Part shown: positions 48,135 to 62,300 of the stretch, piece after piece
How positions within the stretch are numbered: the first letter of the stretch is position 1
How the letters are laid out: each line of letters opens with the position of its first letter
Origin: Pelodera strongyloides
Taxonomy: Eukaryota > Nematoda > Chromadorea > Rhabditida > Rhabditidae
Direction: 5' to 3'
Assembly: GCA_036852015.1 (NCBI GenBank)
Contig: JAANDG010000006.1
Coordinates: 496,001-560,000, forward strand
Length of the DNA stretch: 64,000 bases
The notes under the pieces: model-generated
Told to the model about the DNA's origin: nothing
The model's input: the letters and a program-made list of their open reading frames with translations, nothing else
The model's database searches: none
Program-made: the position numbers and the translations under genes

Positions 48135-51100
48135 ATGTCTGATCTATTTAAAAAGTGGGGTGAGTTCTGTATCACTTCATTGATTGATATTGCACATCAT
48201 TCATAGGTGTAAGTTGAAGCAGAAGAGCACCGTATCGTTGCTTGCGTTTCACAGTAAATGACCATTATATTCCAGCACGCATTATCACGCATCCCTCCAA
48301 CGTTCAACATTTTTTCAATCGTATCGGTAGGGAGAAGTTTTCTTTAAAACTAATAATTCATCTATTTTACAATGTTCCCCCTTTTATCCGATGTTATTGG
48401 CACAGCTTGTAGGGGCCTATCTGTAACAGATTCAAATATCTTTCGAGGTGTTACATATTGAACTCTTCGACTATAGCGTAGTGTTCAATTGTTGCTGTTG
48501 CTTTTCTTTCTATCTTTGTTAGCATTTGTAACGTTCAAGAGCCCCATTAAGCTTAACTGCATGTGAATCAGTCTCTAGCTTGCAGCTCATAAATCAGATC
48601 ATTTTTGAGTTCATTTATGGAACTGCTCTTGTAAAGATTCTTTTCACAGTATTCTTATTCTTCATTAGAAATCAATTAGGAAACTTCGGCGACTTCTGGT
48701 GCCTTCTTTAGCGCGCTTCTCATACTGGCAATGCGGTTTATTTAATAAGCCATTCCCCCACACGGTTTCCCCCTGTATTATGTAATGCGTGATTGCTTCT
48801 TTGCCTTCAATCAAAACAAAATAAGCAAAGGCGAACGTCGAGAGAGTTTCTATCCAACAAAAAAAATATTGTAAAATGAACAAAAGCGTCGCCGTTTTTC
48901 AATAATATACATTTGTTGGTGAAAAACGCAAATGATTGGAAAGAAATATTGGGAAGGCTTTTTGTAATACTGTTTCTCAAAGAATATAAGAATTAATCCC
49001 AAATAGCTTCAGGTTAAGATCAGGATTTGGAATTCTTTTTTTAAAATATGCGATGCACTTTAGTCTCCGATTGAGCTCTAGCGAAGATTTTCTTAGGTCG
49101 CTCTATTACTTCTTCGGGTGATACAGTTCGGACAGAAGTTCTGACAGAGAGAGACGTGTCAGACACAAACACGGCAGCTTTTGTATGATGTGGAACACAT
49201 TACTGAGGCTGAATTCCTCAAACGACTACCTTTGTTGTGCTTTCAATATAAAGCATTCTCTTCTGCAACGTTGCCCCGAATGCGTCACTGTGAGTGTGTG
49301 TGTGAGTGTTCTTGTAACAAGCAATTCAGAGACCCCGATAGTCATCTCCTTCGACGCCCTTTTACCCCAGGTGAGGAAACACATTCCCAGAACAACATGG
49401 GGCAACTGTTTATCGTCATGCCATTTGTGACCCTTTATTATCGTGTTGATTAGAAACTTTGCATCTTCCGTGACTTCAACTATAGACTATCTCCTTGTGT
49501 CTTTCGCCACGGATCCAATAGACTGTGTTTATGTGTTTGGTTCTCTTACTAACGAATGTTGCAGCAGAAATCTATACTTAATATCGCCTTCTTGACATGT
49601 TGATTTTTGCGGCACTGTGTTCGCATGAGAGAGGATATCTCTTGTTAACCTTTTGCTATAGTTTCCTAAAAACATAAAGTCAAAAATAGTATAAATCGCA
49701 TAAACATATATTCACTTTCCGCTTTTCGAATTCAGACTGAATACCCTTCTGACTTACTTTCAAGTTTCATTCATTACAAAAATCCATTATATCCATTAGT
49801 TATAAAACCACGTTACCCACTTTCAAATGTAGATGATTTTGCGATTCTGATTCTTAATCCGAGTTCTCTTTGCGGTTTTCTACCTTCCTCTTTTCAGGCG
49901 CCGGTGATGCGTTGAACTGGAGTTCCATGTGTGATACAGATGAGCACCTGACCCCATTTACTTCTGTAAGAAATGCTTTATTCACTGTTTTTCATTGGAT
50001 TAGACTTTAAACTCAGTCGAGAATGAAACGGTGTCAATCGCATATCTGATCACGTGTTTGCTGAGCTTTAAAGATTGAGAATTTTTTTGAAACCGAGTAC
50101 TGTAGCTACTCCTACCAGCATTTGGCATTAGGTCATCATGCTATACTATAATTTCCATTGGAGTATATGAGATTATATACCTTGTTGTTAATCGTTTTGA
50201 GTGAGAACCTGAAAAATCGCGGTATGGCTTTTGACTTTGATCTGTTTGGGTCGTCCATGTATGTTTTCTTGGGTTATTATGTATGAGCTCAACTTTCAGA
50301 ACCCAACTTTTCCAGTGCCAAAGGAGGAGCTCACAGATGCAGGTAGGCCTTCCAGATAACTTAAGGGGGATTAATCGAGACAACGAAGAACCCCCAACAT
50401 ATCAATATCGATTTTCTTTATATCGCAATGTATTATCGCTCCAGACTCAATACAGAAGTATTCTTCCCATCTTACAACAGTGTAATGGCTTAGACGTATT
50501 TCCGTTTAAAGACATCCCCGCTTCTCAAAAAAAATTAGTCCCTTGCTTAACTTCAATTGACAGTATTATAGTGGTATTGGAGCAAATTAACTTCGCAAAT
50601 TGACCTGTTACCAAGGTTTAATCACCCTGCTATCCCCAATATTGACCTACAGAATGAAGATGAACAGTATAATCGTATATCCACTATAGTGATATGCAAG
50701 CTATTTATAAAACACACATGTGATGTTAAACAAGGTCTGAATTCAGCTCAATCTGCTACAACTGCTAATCATATAATCGCATCTGCATTAGATCTATAAA
50801 TTTATTGGCTATTCTTCAAAACCGTGACAAATAAAATGAAGTCAAAAACAAGTCACGAAACCCTCTCTAGGAAAAACGATATTTTTGTTAGTCATTTTTA
50901 CAATGTTTAAATTTGCGGCATTACATATTAATATACAAATAGGTTTTTCTTCGACGTCTAGACCCACTGAACTTGAATTTGTTCAGTGCTGAAATTCGGC
51001 ACCTTATGATTCATTTCAATTAGTTGACCGTATAGTTGAAGCGCCACCATTGAAGAGGCCAGTTTTCTGATTGACTAGTCTCTTATTGTTAGCATAATAA

Positions 51101-54100
51101 TAAATGTATTATTCAACGACGTTCAGGATTAAGGAATGTTATCGCGGTATGAGGACAGGATACGGATTAGTTAATTTCTCTCGATTTCTTCTCTATTTTT
51201 CTTTGAAGAACTCAAAATATTAGTTTCTAGTACATAAGTCACATTTGATATGATCAAGCTGTTAAGTATAGTGACTAAGAATTCACAAACGTTCGCATAC
51301 ATCAACCATTAACACATTGAAAAAAATTATCTTTTAATAAACACAGTTAATTGACATTTTGGCTTGGCATTGCCATGATTAGCACAATTGCACGGCGCGA
51401 CAAATGTTCGGTTGCTCGCTCACACGCGCATGCTATCGACTACATATACGGGACAACGGGACTAATGGTAAGATGAATTTAGTCCGGACTATGTCCCGCG
51501 TTCTTATACATTACCATCCTAGGGGCTATCCAGGACTGCAATTAGAATCAGAAAGCATAAATAAAATCTATAGTTGCCGATAGTTGTAAATTTTGTGGAT
51601 GCATACGGTAGTATGCTGCAGTCATCATTTAAGTTGGAGATGAGTCACCATGCCCTATCGTCATTCCTCCTGATCCACAAAATGTGTTATAATGAACCAA
51701 AAACAACGTGTTATGTGAAAGACTTGTGCTTGAATCGTGAACATATTAAGTACTTCAATGGGATAAATCATGACATTTACGGGAAATGAGCTACCACCAA
51801 TAATCTAATTGACACATTAATCTGTTCACAGGAGGATGAGAAGGGATTTAGGACCATTTTTTTCACTAGTGTCAACTTGATTTAGTTTGCTAAAACAAAA
51901 GTTCCAACTTTCAAGTGATCCTTTGTAAAAGGACACATTTGACAGTAACATTGCAACATAACAACTGGCAGTCCCTTTTTATAAGTGCTGATCTGTTACT
52001 TAACACATGCCTTCTTTATTAGCATTCCCGAATTGAAACAAAGAAACTTAATATATAATAAATATAAAATAAATACGCTCGCTATCCTGATAGTTCTGTT
52101 CTCTATGGTGTGACTACTCGTTAAGCGGCTCTCATCCTGCCTGCTGTTTTATTAGTTTGCCCATTTGAGGGTTTCTAGGTAATCTCAATCTGGATTCATG
52201 AATGTGTATATTGTGGACGAAAATCCGATTCAACCAAGCCATTGTGATTAGATTGTTTTGGCTTTGTACCTGGGCATCATGGTTGATTATTTTCAAAAAC
52301 ACGATTAATCCGACACACTATGTTTTTTGTCGTAATCCTAGTAACAAAATTTAATGTACAGTTATTATATAGATAAAAGAGATAAGTGCGCCAAATGGAT
52401 AGGAGATCTGCACTAGTTGAGAAGTGCATATGTGTCACATCCCAGCATCTTTATGAGTGAAAACAAACGGCAATCAGATAAAAATTAAAATTGCAATGAG
52501 GTAAAAGAGAGGTAATGATGCTCCTTTTCTCATCTTACAATATCGTCTTTTGCAGGGGAAGATAACGAAGTTCAGTCGCCCGTAGAGGTGGTCGACCTCC
52601 CCTTTCTTCCCTTTTCTACACAACAAATAATGAATGTCACCACCATCGCATCAATTACTCCGATGAATGTTGTTTACTCCAGTACGGATTTATCTTTTTG
52701 TTCGCTATCTTTTTGTGTGCAGCAATTGCTCATAAGCTTCTGTTTTTGTATTACTTGCAATAACTGCTAGCTAGTTTATTTTACTGATGCAGTCAACAAT
52801 TCGAATATGTTATTTTATGGTTGCAGCGGCTTCTGAAGAGACGCGTTCCCCCACCTTGCGGTTAAGCGACTGGAAAGGGACTCGGATATTGGCCAAATGT
52901 GACGATTCCCTTTACTATCCTGGTGTCATATCGTCTGTAGTCAATGCGTTTCATCTACATGTTACGGTAAATTGTTGATGTTTTGCATTTGATACGAGAC
53001 AACAGATCGCAGACATACCCTATCCGTTTTCCAATTAACTGGAACCTCGAAGCCGTCGAACTGCTGAAACAATCCATGATATAATGCAATCTTCAGCTAG
53101 ACGACGGTCGAGAAAAGAACTTTGAAGACGTTATCACTGAGAGGGAAGCTCCTGTGATAGCGGATCAGGCACCATTTCCTCAATTGGTACGTTACTATTA
53201 TCTTTCGTATTTTTTCTCGAAAACTTTGTGGTCAGTTGTGTCCCAATGATTGTCACCGTGTGTCATAGTGATTGTAATTGCATTGTGAATCTTATTCAAA
53301 TATACTAATAAGCATAGATAACCAGGAAATAAAATATTGTAGATGGACGAAATCAATGAGCAGACAGTAGTTTGTGTCCGAATGAACTCTGAAGAAAATG
53401 TATATCGGAGGGCGTACTTGATTGACGTACAGTCGACACCTTTCATGTATCAGGTAATTGAATATCCGAACTATCAACTATGTAAGCATAGAGGTAAACA
53501 CTGTGCACCATGTTATATCAAGCGCATCCGCGAAAATGGTACATGGTGTCATGCACATCAATACGGCATGCACAGTTTCTGCGGCCACCTTTGAGCATCC
53601 CGGTGGACAATTACTTGGGTAGCCAACTCTCTTTTGTGATCCCGTCTGGTTAATCGGTCAAGTTCTCGTAAGAAAATGCATGGAAAAATGTTGCATAGGT
53701 TCTGGTCTAGGTACGAACATCGGATGGCGCAACCCACTGGCTTCCCCGTGCTAATATTCGACTACTTCGAACACCATGGCACGAGGAGTGGACTGCTGTG
53801 AGGCAATCGAGCACAGAACAACTCAGGTAGTATCGAGATTCGGGTGCTGTCTCGTGTACTATGCTCTTTCGATAAAACGAAAGGAATTGAACACTTACGT
53901 CTCGTGAGCCTTCTCCTTTACCTGAAGGATGTTCAGGTGGCTTAACTAAAGGGAGTGTTGAACCGTTTGCGCGATTTACTACATCTGCAAATCCTGATAT
54001 TTTATCGATTTAGCTGGGCCTCAAGTAAAAAATTTCTGGATGAATACACAGTTTTGGCTTAAACCTGACAGTCTGTTGTTGCAGTTCCTGTTCTCCAGTG

Positions 54101-57100
54101 TCTGTTCGAACGAAAGTCACTGACGTTCCAACAGTACCAGATACCCCGACGGTTCCTGCTCTCCATCCTGCCTTTCCACTATCTTCCGATAGCATGGCAC
54201 TCCTGCAGGCTCTAAGATTTCAACAACAGTTACTTCACATGAGCGCCATAACTAGGTATGTTAATTCAATAACTCAGACTCGTTCGCGTACTTATTAATA
54301 AATCTAATAAATAATCAGTATTAGTTCTATGCTCGCGCCTGAAAGTATGCCTTTGAAAATGTTTATTAATGCAAGCTTCCTTGTTAGTGAAAATATTTCT
54401 TTTCAAGTTTGCAATCCGAAGCCGCATCCCGACTCTCAGCCCCGGTTACAACGGTTAAATCGGAGGAAGATCACAAGGATCCCCATCTGACAATGGAAGC
54501 ACCTTCAAGCAATCTATTTCAGAATCCAGTTGGTCCTACGGCATTTAAGGTACTGAATCTTTCATTTCAGTATAAATATAACATACGTCGAATACTTGAC
54601 AATACTTGAGTAAGTTGATCTCTATAGCCCAATACATCATTTTAACACTGTGATGGTTAGACACAAGGAATAAGTGATCGAGGTAATAGTCCATTACGTG
54701 CAGGCTGTGGAGAGTTCATCAACTGCCGACTTATTTCGGAGTGTCCCTTCGACGTCAGGAGCCCCTGTGGCCAACAGGGGTCCCACAGGGTCGCATTCGG
54801 GACTGTCAGAGTCAACATCAGTAGACGAGCCTATCCTTCATCATACTCCATTCCAACAGAATAACCTGAACAATGTGAGTTATATGTGTTTGTTTCATCC
54901 CCTACAATCCTGCCTGCGCGCTGAGTGCGAAGAGTTGTTGTATCTACTTTTTGTGACATGGTTTACGAAATCGAAACCGTTTTATTTTATGATTTATTTC
55001 CTCAGTTATTCGTTTATAGGTGCTTTTGCAGCGGTACAAGAAGGGTGAAATAGTGACGACACCCGGAGGTATTCGCAAGAAATTCAATGGAAAGCAATGG
55101 AGACGACTGTGCTCAAAGGATGGATGCAATAAGGTAATTGAATTGCAAATCACTAACCGAACAATCGCCCACGACTTATAACTGCCCTATTGAAGATAAG
55201 AGAATTGCAAATATCGCACTCCAGATGAAATTTTTTTCTTTAGAAGTCTACTTAAAAAAGTCTATTAAAATCTACTTACAATTTGTCACAAGTTTATGCG
55301 ACATCAAGCACATTAGAACATAAAAGCATGTGGCCGCAAGGTTGCTATTTTCGTGCTCGGAGTTGCAGTCTAAAGTTTCTCTGTTTGCGAACTCCTAAGA
55401 ATAGCACAGTGTCAAGTACAGTAGTCAATAAAGTTAGTAAGTAAATCACAATGTTAGATACTTTTACGGCAATACTATCAACACTACAACACGTTGGCCT
55501 ATAGCAATGCATACCCGATGAATACAAAACTCCTGCCAAAAAAAGTAAAAGTTTATATTTGGTTGCATTTGAACAATTAAACACCTCATGGCTTATTGTT
55601 AGTGATGTTAAGAACTGTTCGGGCTAACCTTCGCAGAGAGCGATCTTCATAAGCGAGCATTTTCTTGGGACCCATTGGGTAGTTTCTGAATCTGCAATGT
55701 GATTGGTGTCACATGTGTTCGTTGCTCTCTTTCGTTCGTTTCCCTTTTTTATTTGTCCGTCAAGTTTCATATTTCAATTGGCCTCTGTCATATCCGGGGC
55801 GCGAATGGAGATCATCTTACACCTATTAGCAATGACCCTCCTCGATCTCTCAGATGTTTTTTTTCTCTTCTGAACTTTTTTAGGTCACACACCTCTTAAT
55901 GCGTACAATAAGGCGCCCTTATTCTTGTAGACATGAACGATGGAACCGTCTCGTGACGGTTCACTGTTTTTTCTTGAGCCAACTCATTTGGTGACCACTT
56001 GGAGACTTTGTCGTGACCAAGTTTGATCGAGAACGGCCATGAATTGGTAATCACTGGGTCATCAAATGATCATGAACCAGTCACCAAATAGGTTTTTGTA
56101 TATCAAAACCACTTGTTGAACGGCTAACGACGGTTTTTCTGTGGTTTCGACAATTATTCCGTTTTCCTATGAACCTCCTTGGATCATGATACATTTATTC
56201 TTGAAACCAATTTCCCGATCTTTGAAATAATTAGATTACATATTATTCTCCATTATTTATTATTCGACTAAACCGAGAAAAGCCATTGCCGAACATTAGT
56301 GTCATTATATCCTGGTATTTGAGTTCTTCTTTCCCTCAATGCGCTGCCACCGGAAAGAAACTTTACAAATGAATTTCAATGCAATAGCTGCGAGTGTTGT
56401 ATTGGAATGTTGAGAAAAGAGCAATGTCGGAGTCTCGTGTGATTGCTGTTTCATTTTCATTTCACAAACTGCCTTTCTGCTGAAGAAAACACATGGAAAG
56501 CAAGAACGAATGAATCACAAGCGGTGAATACGCTTCCCGCACTAACAACAAGTGCCCGTTCGCGCTCACGATACATGCAAATGCATAGGAAAACATTTTG
56601 GCAGGACCTATTCTGCCGCCGAGAGTAGACGGTCCGCCGGTGTACAACGGCATTTATACAAAGATTACAAAGTCTTTTTTTTACATACAGTAACTTCTTC
56701 AACTGGGGGACTAAAATGGCTTTCATCGGATTCTTAATTATCTTATCAGTCATCTATTCTTCTATCGCAGTCATAATTATAGGCTTTATCGATATGTTTT
56801 ATGTCAAATACAAACCTTCCCAGTACAAAGTGCAACATGATACTAAAATCATTGCAGGAATCGCAGCGACGAGGATACTGCTCAAGGCATCTTTCGTTGA
56901 AGAGCAAACCAACTCAATCAGAGCCAAACGCACAGGCGGTACTTAATAGAAGTCCGCAAGGTCTTCAGCATCTCCTTCATTATGCTCTAAATCTTGCCTC
57001 ATAAAGGCCACGCTCAAAGCCATGCACACTCATATGTCAAGGGTTGATTTCACCAACTGATCTTTGTCGTCCTGAAACAATCGCTGGTCCCTTGGCTCTT

Positions 57101-59264
57101 CGTGTGTGTATGGTGTTATTATGCAACAATTTTGATAATAATTGTAGGCAGCAGTACTAATAATAATTGATATCTCAGTCAGACAAATGTGTTCTAAATG
57201 TGCAAATATTTTTGTGTGTGTGTGTGTGTGTTCCGTTTGCTTCACCTTGATTGCTTAGTTGTTATTTTTCATGTTTCATGTATATTTTCTTGAACTCTCA
57301 TGAAATCCGTATTTGCGCAATCAATTCCTAATTTAGCGGCAATTAATGTGGACTATTCCGTTTTGCCTTAAAAAAACTATTCCTGAGCATCCTCTGTGCT
57401 ACAAAAGTTAAATGATCTTTTTGTATTTTAGTCTGTTTTTACTTCGCTATCGCACAGCCATCTTGCTAGTCAGTTGATTATTTTCTTACGGAATTATTAT
57501 ATCTGCGAGTTTTTTTTTCATCCGGTGTGTGCAACTTGTATTGGCTTTTCGCTGGCTCACGAGTTATTTTTTATGCGAGATTTGCCCTTATGCTGGATTG
57601 TTGAATCTGCTTTAGATTAATTCGCGGGAATTCTGGCAAAAATTCTTTGTTTTCATTTCGACATTCAGCTGGGCGAGTTCCCCCTTATTGTGTACGGTAG
57701 ATAGTGCGCGTGTTTTTATTTTTGCCTTACTCGTGATTCTTTCTTGTCTAATGTGCTGCGATACGGTGCGGGCTATTCGTTACAGCAAATCGAAAGTCAT
57801 CGTTTTAATCCTGCTGAATATTCTTTCGCCTTGAACGCCCAACACAGTAAGAATATATATCTAAAATCCCGGTGGAAAACAGTGATTCGAATTTCGGTTG
57901 TCCCTGGTATTGAACCAGATATCAACTTCAGTTAATTTCTCCTAGTGCAATTATGTTACTGTTGTCTTTACTGGTTCTTGCGAGTCCAGTTCTCCATAAG
58001 TTGAATTTGCTTGCAATGTTCCTAACTTCGTTCGCTACAGTGTATGTATGTAATCTGACAATGGTATTCTTCCTGTTTCTAGCCAGCATATGATCTTTAG
58101 CAAAGCCATATTAGCAAAACAATAAGTGTGCTTTTTGTTAATGTTCTTTTTGTTCACGGTCACTGTCTAAGAATTCGTTACATTCATTTCAAATAAACTT
58201 CTTGTCCAAGTCATTCACAGCGATATTTAACCTAATTAATATGAATAATGGTTCTTTCTTCTTTTTTATTTTAGGTTAAAATTGTGGGTGAATTTTCGTA
58301 AAATTTTCTTTTTTAGTGTTCTTTTCAGCACTGATTCTAGATTAAGATTCTTTTATATTTAAACGGGATATTGCCAGCTATCTACGCTTCATTGTATTGT
58401 TTTTTTTTTTTGTAGTTTTATGAAGATTTTTTTCAATGTGGTTCCAGTTTAGTGAACTTGCACAAGACACTTGGCACTCTGAAAAAATTCCCGCTAATTT
58501 TATGAGAAACTATAGTTAAAGTTCCCATTGATGTAAGCAATTATATGTGGAATAATAAGTTAATGGTTTCAAATTTTATGCGGACCTGCTCGTTTTTTAT
58601 TTAGAAATCGGTTGATTTCATCTGTTGTAATAAGTGGAATAATACTGCGCTTTTCTCGCTTTGGAGTTCGCGACTTTCAAACAAAATGTATTTTTGAAAT
58701 CATCAATTGTTTTCATTCGATTATCTCGTCAGGGAGCTGACTCTTCATCGAACAGCCCCCAATCAATTATTAATTTCCTTTATATCTCGAGCAGTGAATC
58801 AGTTATTTACATTTCAAGCAATAATATGTAATTTCTTTTGGTACATATCACTGTATCGAGTATCGTCTTGAGCATGTAGGAGTATTTCGTTTCCAAACTA
58901 TGCTACTTGTATATTAACGTATTGATTTAGGTCGTATAGTTCTCATATAATCATTTCCGGCGAGAAGTCTCAATATACAGCTGATGAATGCGGTAAGTTA
59001 CTCTAACTTTCTCTTATTCCCACATGAACTTCATGGATTCTAATTTTGATAAATGAATGCAATTTGTTTATCATAGAAACTTGTCAAATCGTAATATTGT
59101 ATGATTTTCTTTATGTTAGCAGTTTATCACGTAACCAGTACCATTTTACATAAACTTACCCATTAAGGTTGGCGCGCATCAATGCATTCAGCTATTGCCG
59201 GATAGTAAGATGACCAGCGGGAATACGGCTGTGAGTGAGGCTGTTCAGCAATCAATGAGTGCAG
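48135..59264 (+). CDS. cic: Capicua (CIC) orthologue, long form, N-terminal part (continues beyond the supported exons)
   Basis: Exons: 48135-48159, 49898-49965, 50300-50342, 52556-52681, 52827-52966, 53097-53186, 53343-53453, 53711-53826, 54085-54255, 54408-54549, 54704-54874, 55032-55133, 56858-56938, and probably 59168-59264; all phases agree. Residues about 97-232 ([32 protein letters not shown]) fit the DUF4819 region of long-form CIC. Residues 402-462 carry the CIC-specific block [20 protein letters not shown], then [15 protein letters not shown]. Between them lie Ser/Pro/Thr-rich linkers. Capicua is a nuclear HMG-box repressor relieved by receptor tyrosine kinase/ERK signalling. The HMG box normally follows this block and was not found, so it probably lies right of the window. 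The start exon is the least certain part. The first intron is 1.7 kb and the last two exceed 1.7 kb. Confidence 0.85.
50343..52555 (+). other. cic intron 3 (2.2 kb)
   Basis: AT-rich intron with a GTAGGC donor and a TTTTGCAG acceptor. No additional exon, repeat or RNA gene was recognised. Confidence 0.55.
55134..56857 (+). other. cic intron inside the conserved CIC block (1.7 kb)
   Basis: It splits the conserved block between KDGCNK and ESQRRGYC. It contains small inverted repeats at 55943-56089 and is otherwise AT-rich. Confidence 0.6.
57212..57230. repeat. (GT)n microsatellite
   Basis: About nine GT units in a cic intron. Confidence 0.9.
58981..58992 (+). other. Possible 12-nt cic microexon
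   Basis: AATATACAG precedes CTGATGAATGCG, which is followed by a perfect GTAAGT donor. Inserted between exons 56858-56938 and 59168-59264 it would keep the frame (phase 0 both sides) and add four residues, LMNA. Confidence 0.25.
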
Positions 59265-59317
59265 GTATTCACTTATTCCAGCTGCGTAACTACCGTAATA
59301 CATACCAAATGCCTAAA

Positions 59318-59387
59318 ACACAAAATTACACTAGTAATCGCATACTTTTCTGACACAAAATTACACTAGTAATCGCATACTTTTCTG
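59318..59387. repeat. Perfect tandem duplication of 35 bp
   Basis: 59318-59352 and 59353-59387 are identical, each starting ACACAAAATTACACTAG. Perfect identity points to a recent duplication or an assembly artefact. Confidence 0.9.
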
Positions 59388-62300
59388 ATTGCTCTATTGG
59401 GAGATTGACTAACCGATAACATAGGTTCGCAGTGCCGTTCGTTTGGTCTTTTCCCCCACAGTGAGACTTCGAGCCTTCGAGGGATAACAACATCGCAAAG
59501 TGGTAGGGATCAGCAAACTGTATTTTTGTACCATGGAGCTTGAATTCCTTAGAGATTTCCACTTCCAGTTTGTATTCGGTTAAGTAACCGAATGCACAAA
59601 AAGCGCTATGTAACCCAAGAAAAAGATAAGTCACAGAATTCCCCATATCTCACAATTTCTCGCATTCGTGAACTGATTCAGTGCATCCTTCGCGCAAAAT
59701 ATTATAAGCACTTGGTGGTACTTCTTTTGTCTGCTGCGGTACATAAGCAGCATTGGCGAGCGGTTGAAAATACAGTTGGTGTTTGTGTGATATGCTATTG
59801 GGAATGAACTACCTATGGGTTTTTATTTCGAATGAAAATAGAAACATATGGACACTTTGTAGTGACCATAACGAAAATGTGATTCCATACGAAAGTTGGA
59901 TTAATGAATAAAGATAAATCTACTAAACAAGTTAACTGATCGAGTCCCCCTTTCACAGTGAATATGGATTAATGTCAATATTTCGAAATATATTATGTTT
60001 ATAAAATGTGTCTCGACGTTGGTTCCAAACAATTACATTAACACATTAACACATTAACTCATTAAAACCTTGTGTTAACTAATTCGCATGTAAAATTACA
60101 TTTAAAGCGACGAATATCGGGGCCAGTTGGGTTCATAAGTTTTGGGGAAGACATCAACCATGTGCCCTTGAAGCACGTAAAAAGCATTCAAAGACCACGT
60201 ATTACATATTTACTTCATGATATACTGTCCTTTTCCAATGCAATACGCATATATTGAGTAATACAGGTTCTTCTGTCACAATCATGTCACGGGGATGAAA
60301 AGCTCAAATATGGTGACTAACCTGTAAGAAACTGCTGACGATATGTGATTATAGCTGTGATTATTGCATATCATTAGATAAAGGGCAAGGTGCGCCGACG
60401 CCTCTTTCATCAGAAGCATAACTCATTGAATGAGGTAGTTGCTATGCTTGGGTTTTGTTGATGATTCCCCAAATATTTAGAACAGTAAACCAACAAATCT
60501 GGAGATGTTCTACATAACTCTGTTCCCTTATAGCGAGTTATATTCCGTTTGTGATTTTATTCTATTCTCCTAACAATAAGTATGACATTTGCCTCTCACT
60601 TCTTTTCGATTAATTGAACCAATTTAGCAGAGTAACTGCAGCATATTACGCCTTTCATCTGCATTCATCATATGACGAAAAGTGGCATTCTTTTTTGTCG
60701 ATGACGTCATAAGCTGCCCATTTGCGTGTGATATATTCAGCCATCAATGAGATACGTACTTCTTGTATCACATGCAGCGTTGCAGGGTGCGGGTTGCTAC
60801 GGGGATAGTTAGTGATTGCGGAATAGCACTATTTATATGTCCTTTATTCTTTCTCGCTTCCCTTCCCTTGTAACCACGTCTTAGACAAACAAGCTGATCA
60901 TCAATTTTATTTTCCAAATCCAACTGGTGGATTCAATCGCAGATTCAGAACATTAACAAAGTAACAGGAAACCTGTTTCATAGAATGTTATCATGTCCCT
61001 GCAGATTTAATTAATTTATGAAATATAATAATCCCGGAAATGATTATTGGTATGTGTTTCATTGCGAGAGGGTAAAACGTAATTCGTTGCACGTCAAAGT
61101 GCGTCAATTTCCTGTGAAATGAGAATACAATTGTTGAAAAAATTGTAGGTGGAATTGCGTAATTTACCATTATAAATGTGGGAGCAAGAAAAGATTTAAA
61201 GGACCGAAGCTCTGTCGTCGTGGATTAATTCCAAACTGGAATTTTCAAGATCATAGGCTAAATCATTGTATAAGTACGTTTTTTCCCAACCGTGGTACAC
61301 GTAACATATTAATAAAAGAAGATTTTCAATGTGTACCCTTTCGTTTTCTACCAATTATTACACTTTTATTGCAAATTTAAGTGGAAATTAATTTATTAAT
61401 GAATGCAAGATCAAAATCAGGCGCTCCTGCTATTTTGTATGTTCTTAATTATAAGTAGGTCTCTCAGTTTCTGAAATGGACTTTATTTATATTTCGCAAG
61501 TGCACGGTTTCAACGAAACATGCCTTTTATCACATGGACAAATTCAATTTAATAATTAATTTTTAGTTTTTATTTCATTTTCGGCGATTGGAGGTTTTCT
61601 TACTATTGTAAGATACTAATTTGAAAAAAATATGTCGAAAAAGTGCGCCGATCAATCATATTACACGAATGTTAATTCGGCCATTAGTATATAAATAAAT
61701 TGCAAGTATATGTTTGATTGGCTTCATGTATGCTAAAAGTTTATATCTAAAACACTCGCAATTCATACGAGGTGGCCACGCACTACGATATTGCTTCAGT
61801 CGGACTTGTTTGATAAGCCTTCTTGCGCACTTCACAACCATATATGAAAAATATTAATCAGGAAGAAGATATGTTCTTCCCTTTTAAACAACAATAACAA
61901 TCTCACGTAACTTCTTTGTTTTCTTCACAGTTTTTCCCCTACAAAGGTTCTTTGTTTTTCACAAATCCCCAACGAATTGAGTGACTAGAAGGGGATTTAT
62001 TTATTATCGTCGTAGTCTCATCTGATAAGTAGTTAATAAGAAAACGCATCACAAAAAAAGCCACCAATTTGTAGAACATGTGAAATGTATCAAGTTGAAA
62101 TGACTGGATTAGTAGTCTGAAGTGAGATTTAACATTGTTTCTCTACAATAAACTCTAGAGGACACTTAACAATTTGTCGTTGCTATGTTAATAGTATTAT
62201 TCCGTAGTTTATCGTCATTGACAAAATATATTAAAAGTACTCTTCCTTGTTCCTTGTCTGGGCTGAGGCTCACATTAGCGAACGGAAAACATCATGACAA

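Noticed and set aside
49181..49453. Plus-strand ORF containing [15 protein letters not shown]
   Set aside because: Weakly coding-like, but it lies in the first cic intron and its phases do not fit between the neighbouring cic exons as modelled.
59326..59646. 106-codon minus-strand ORF downstream of cic
   Set aside because: It runs through the 35-bp tandem duplication, has no splice context and no recognisable domain.
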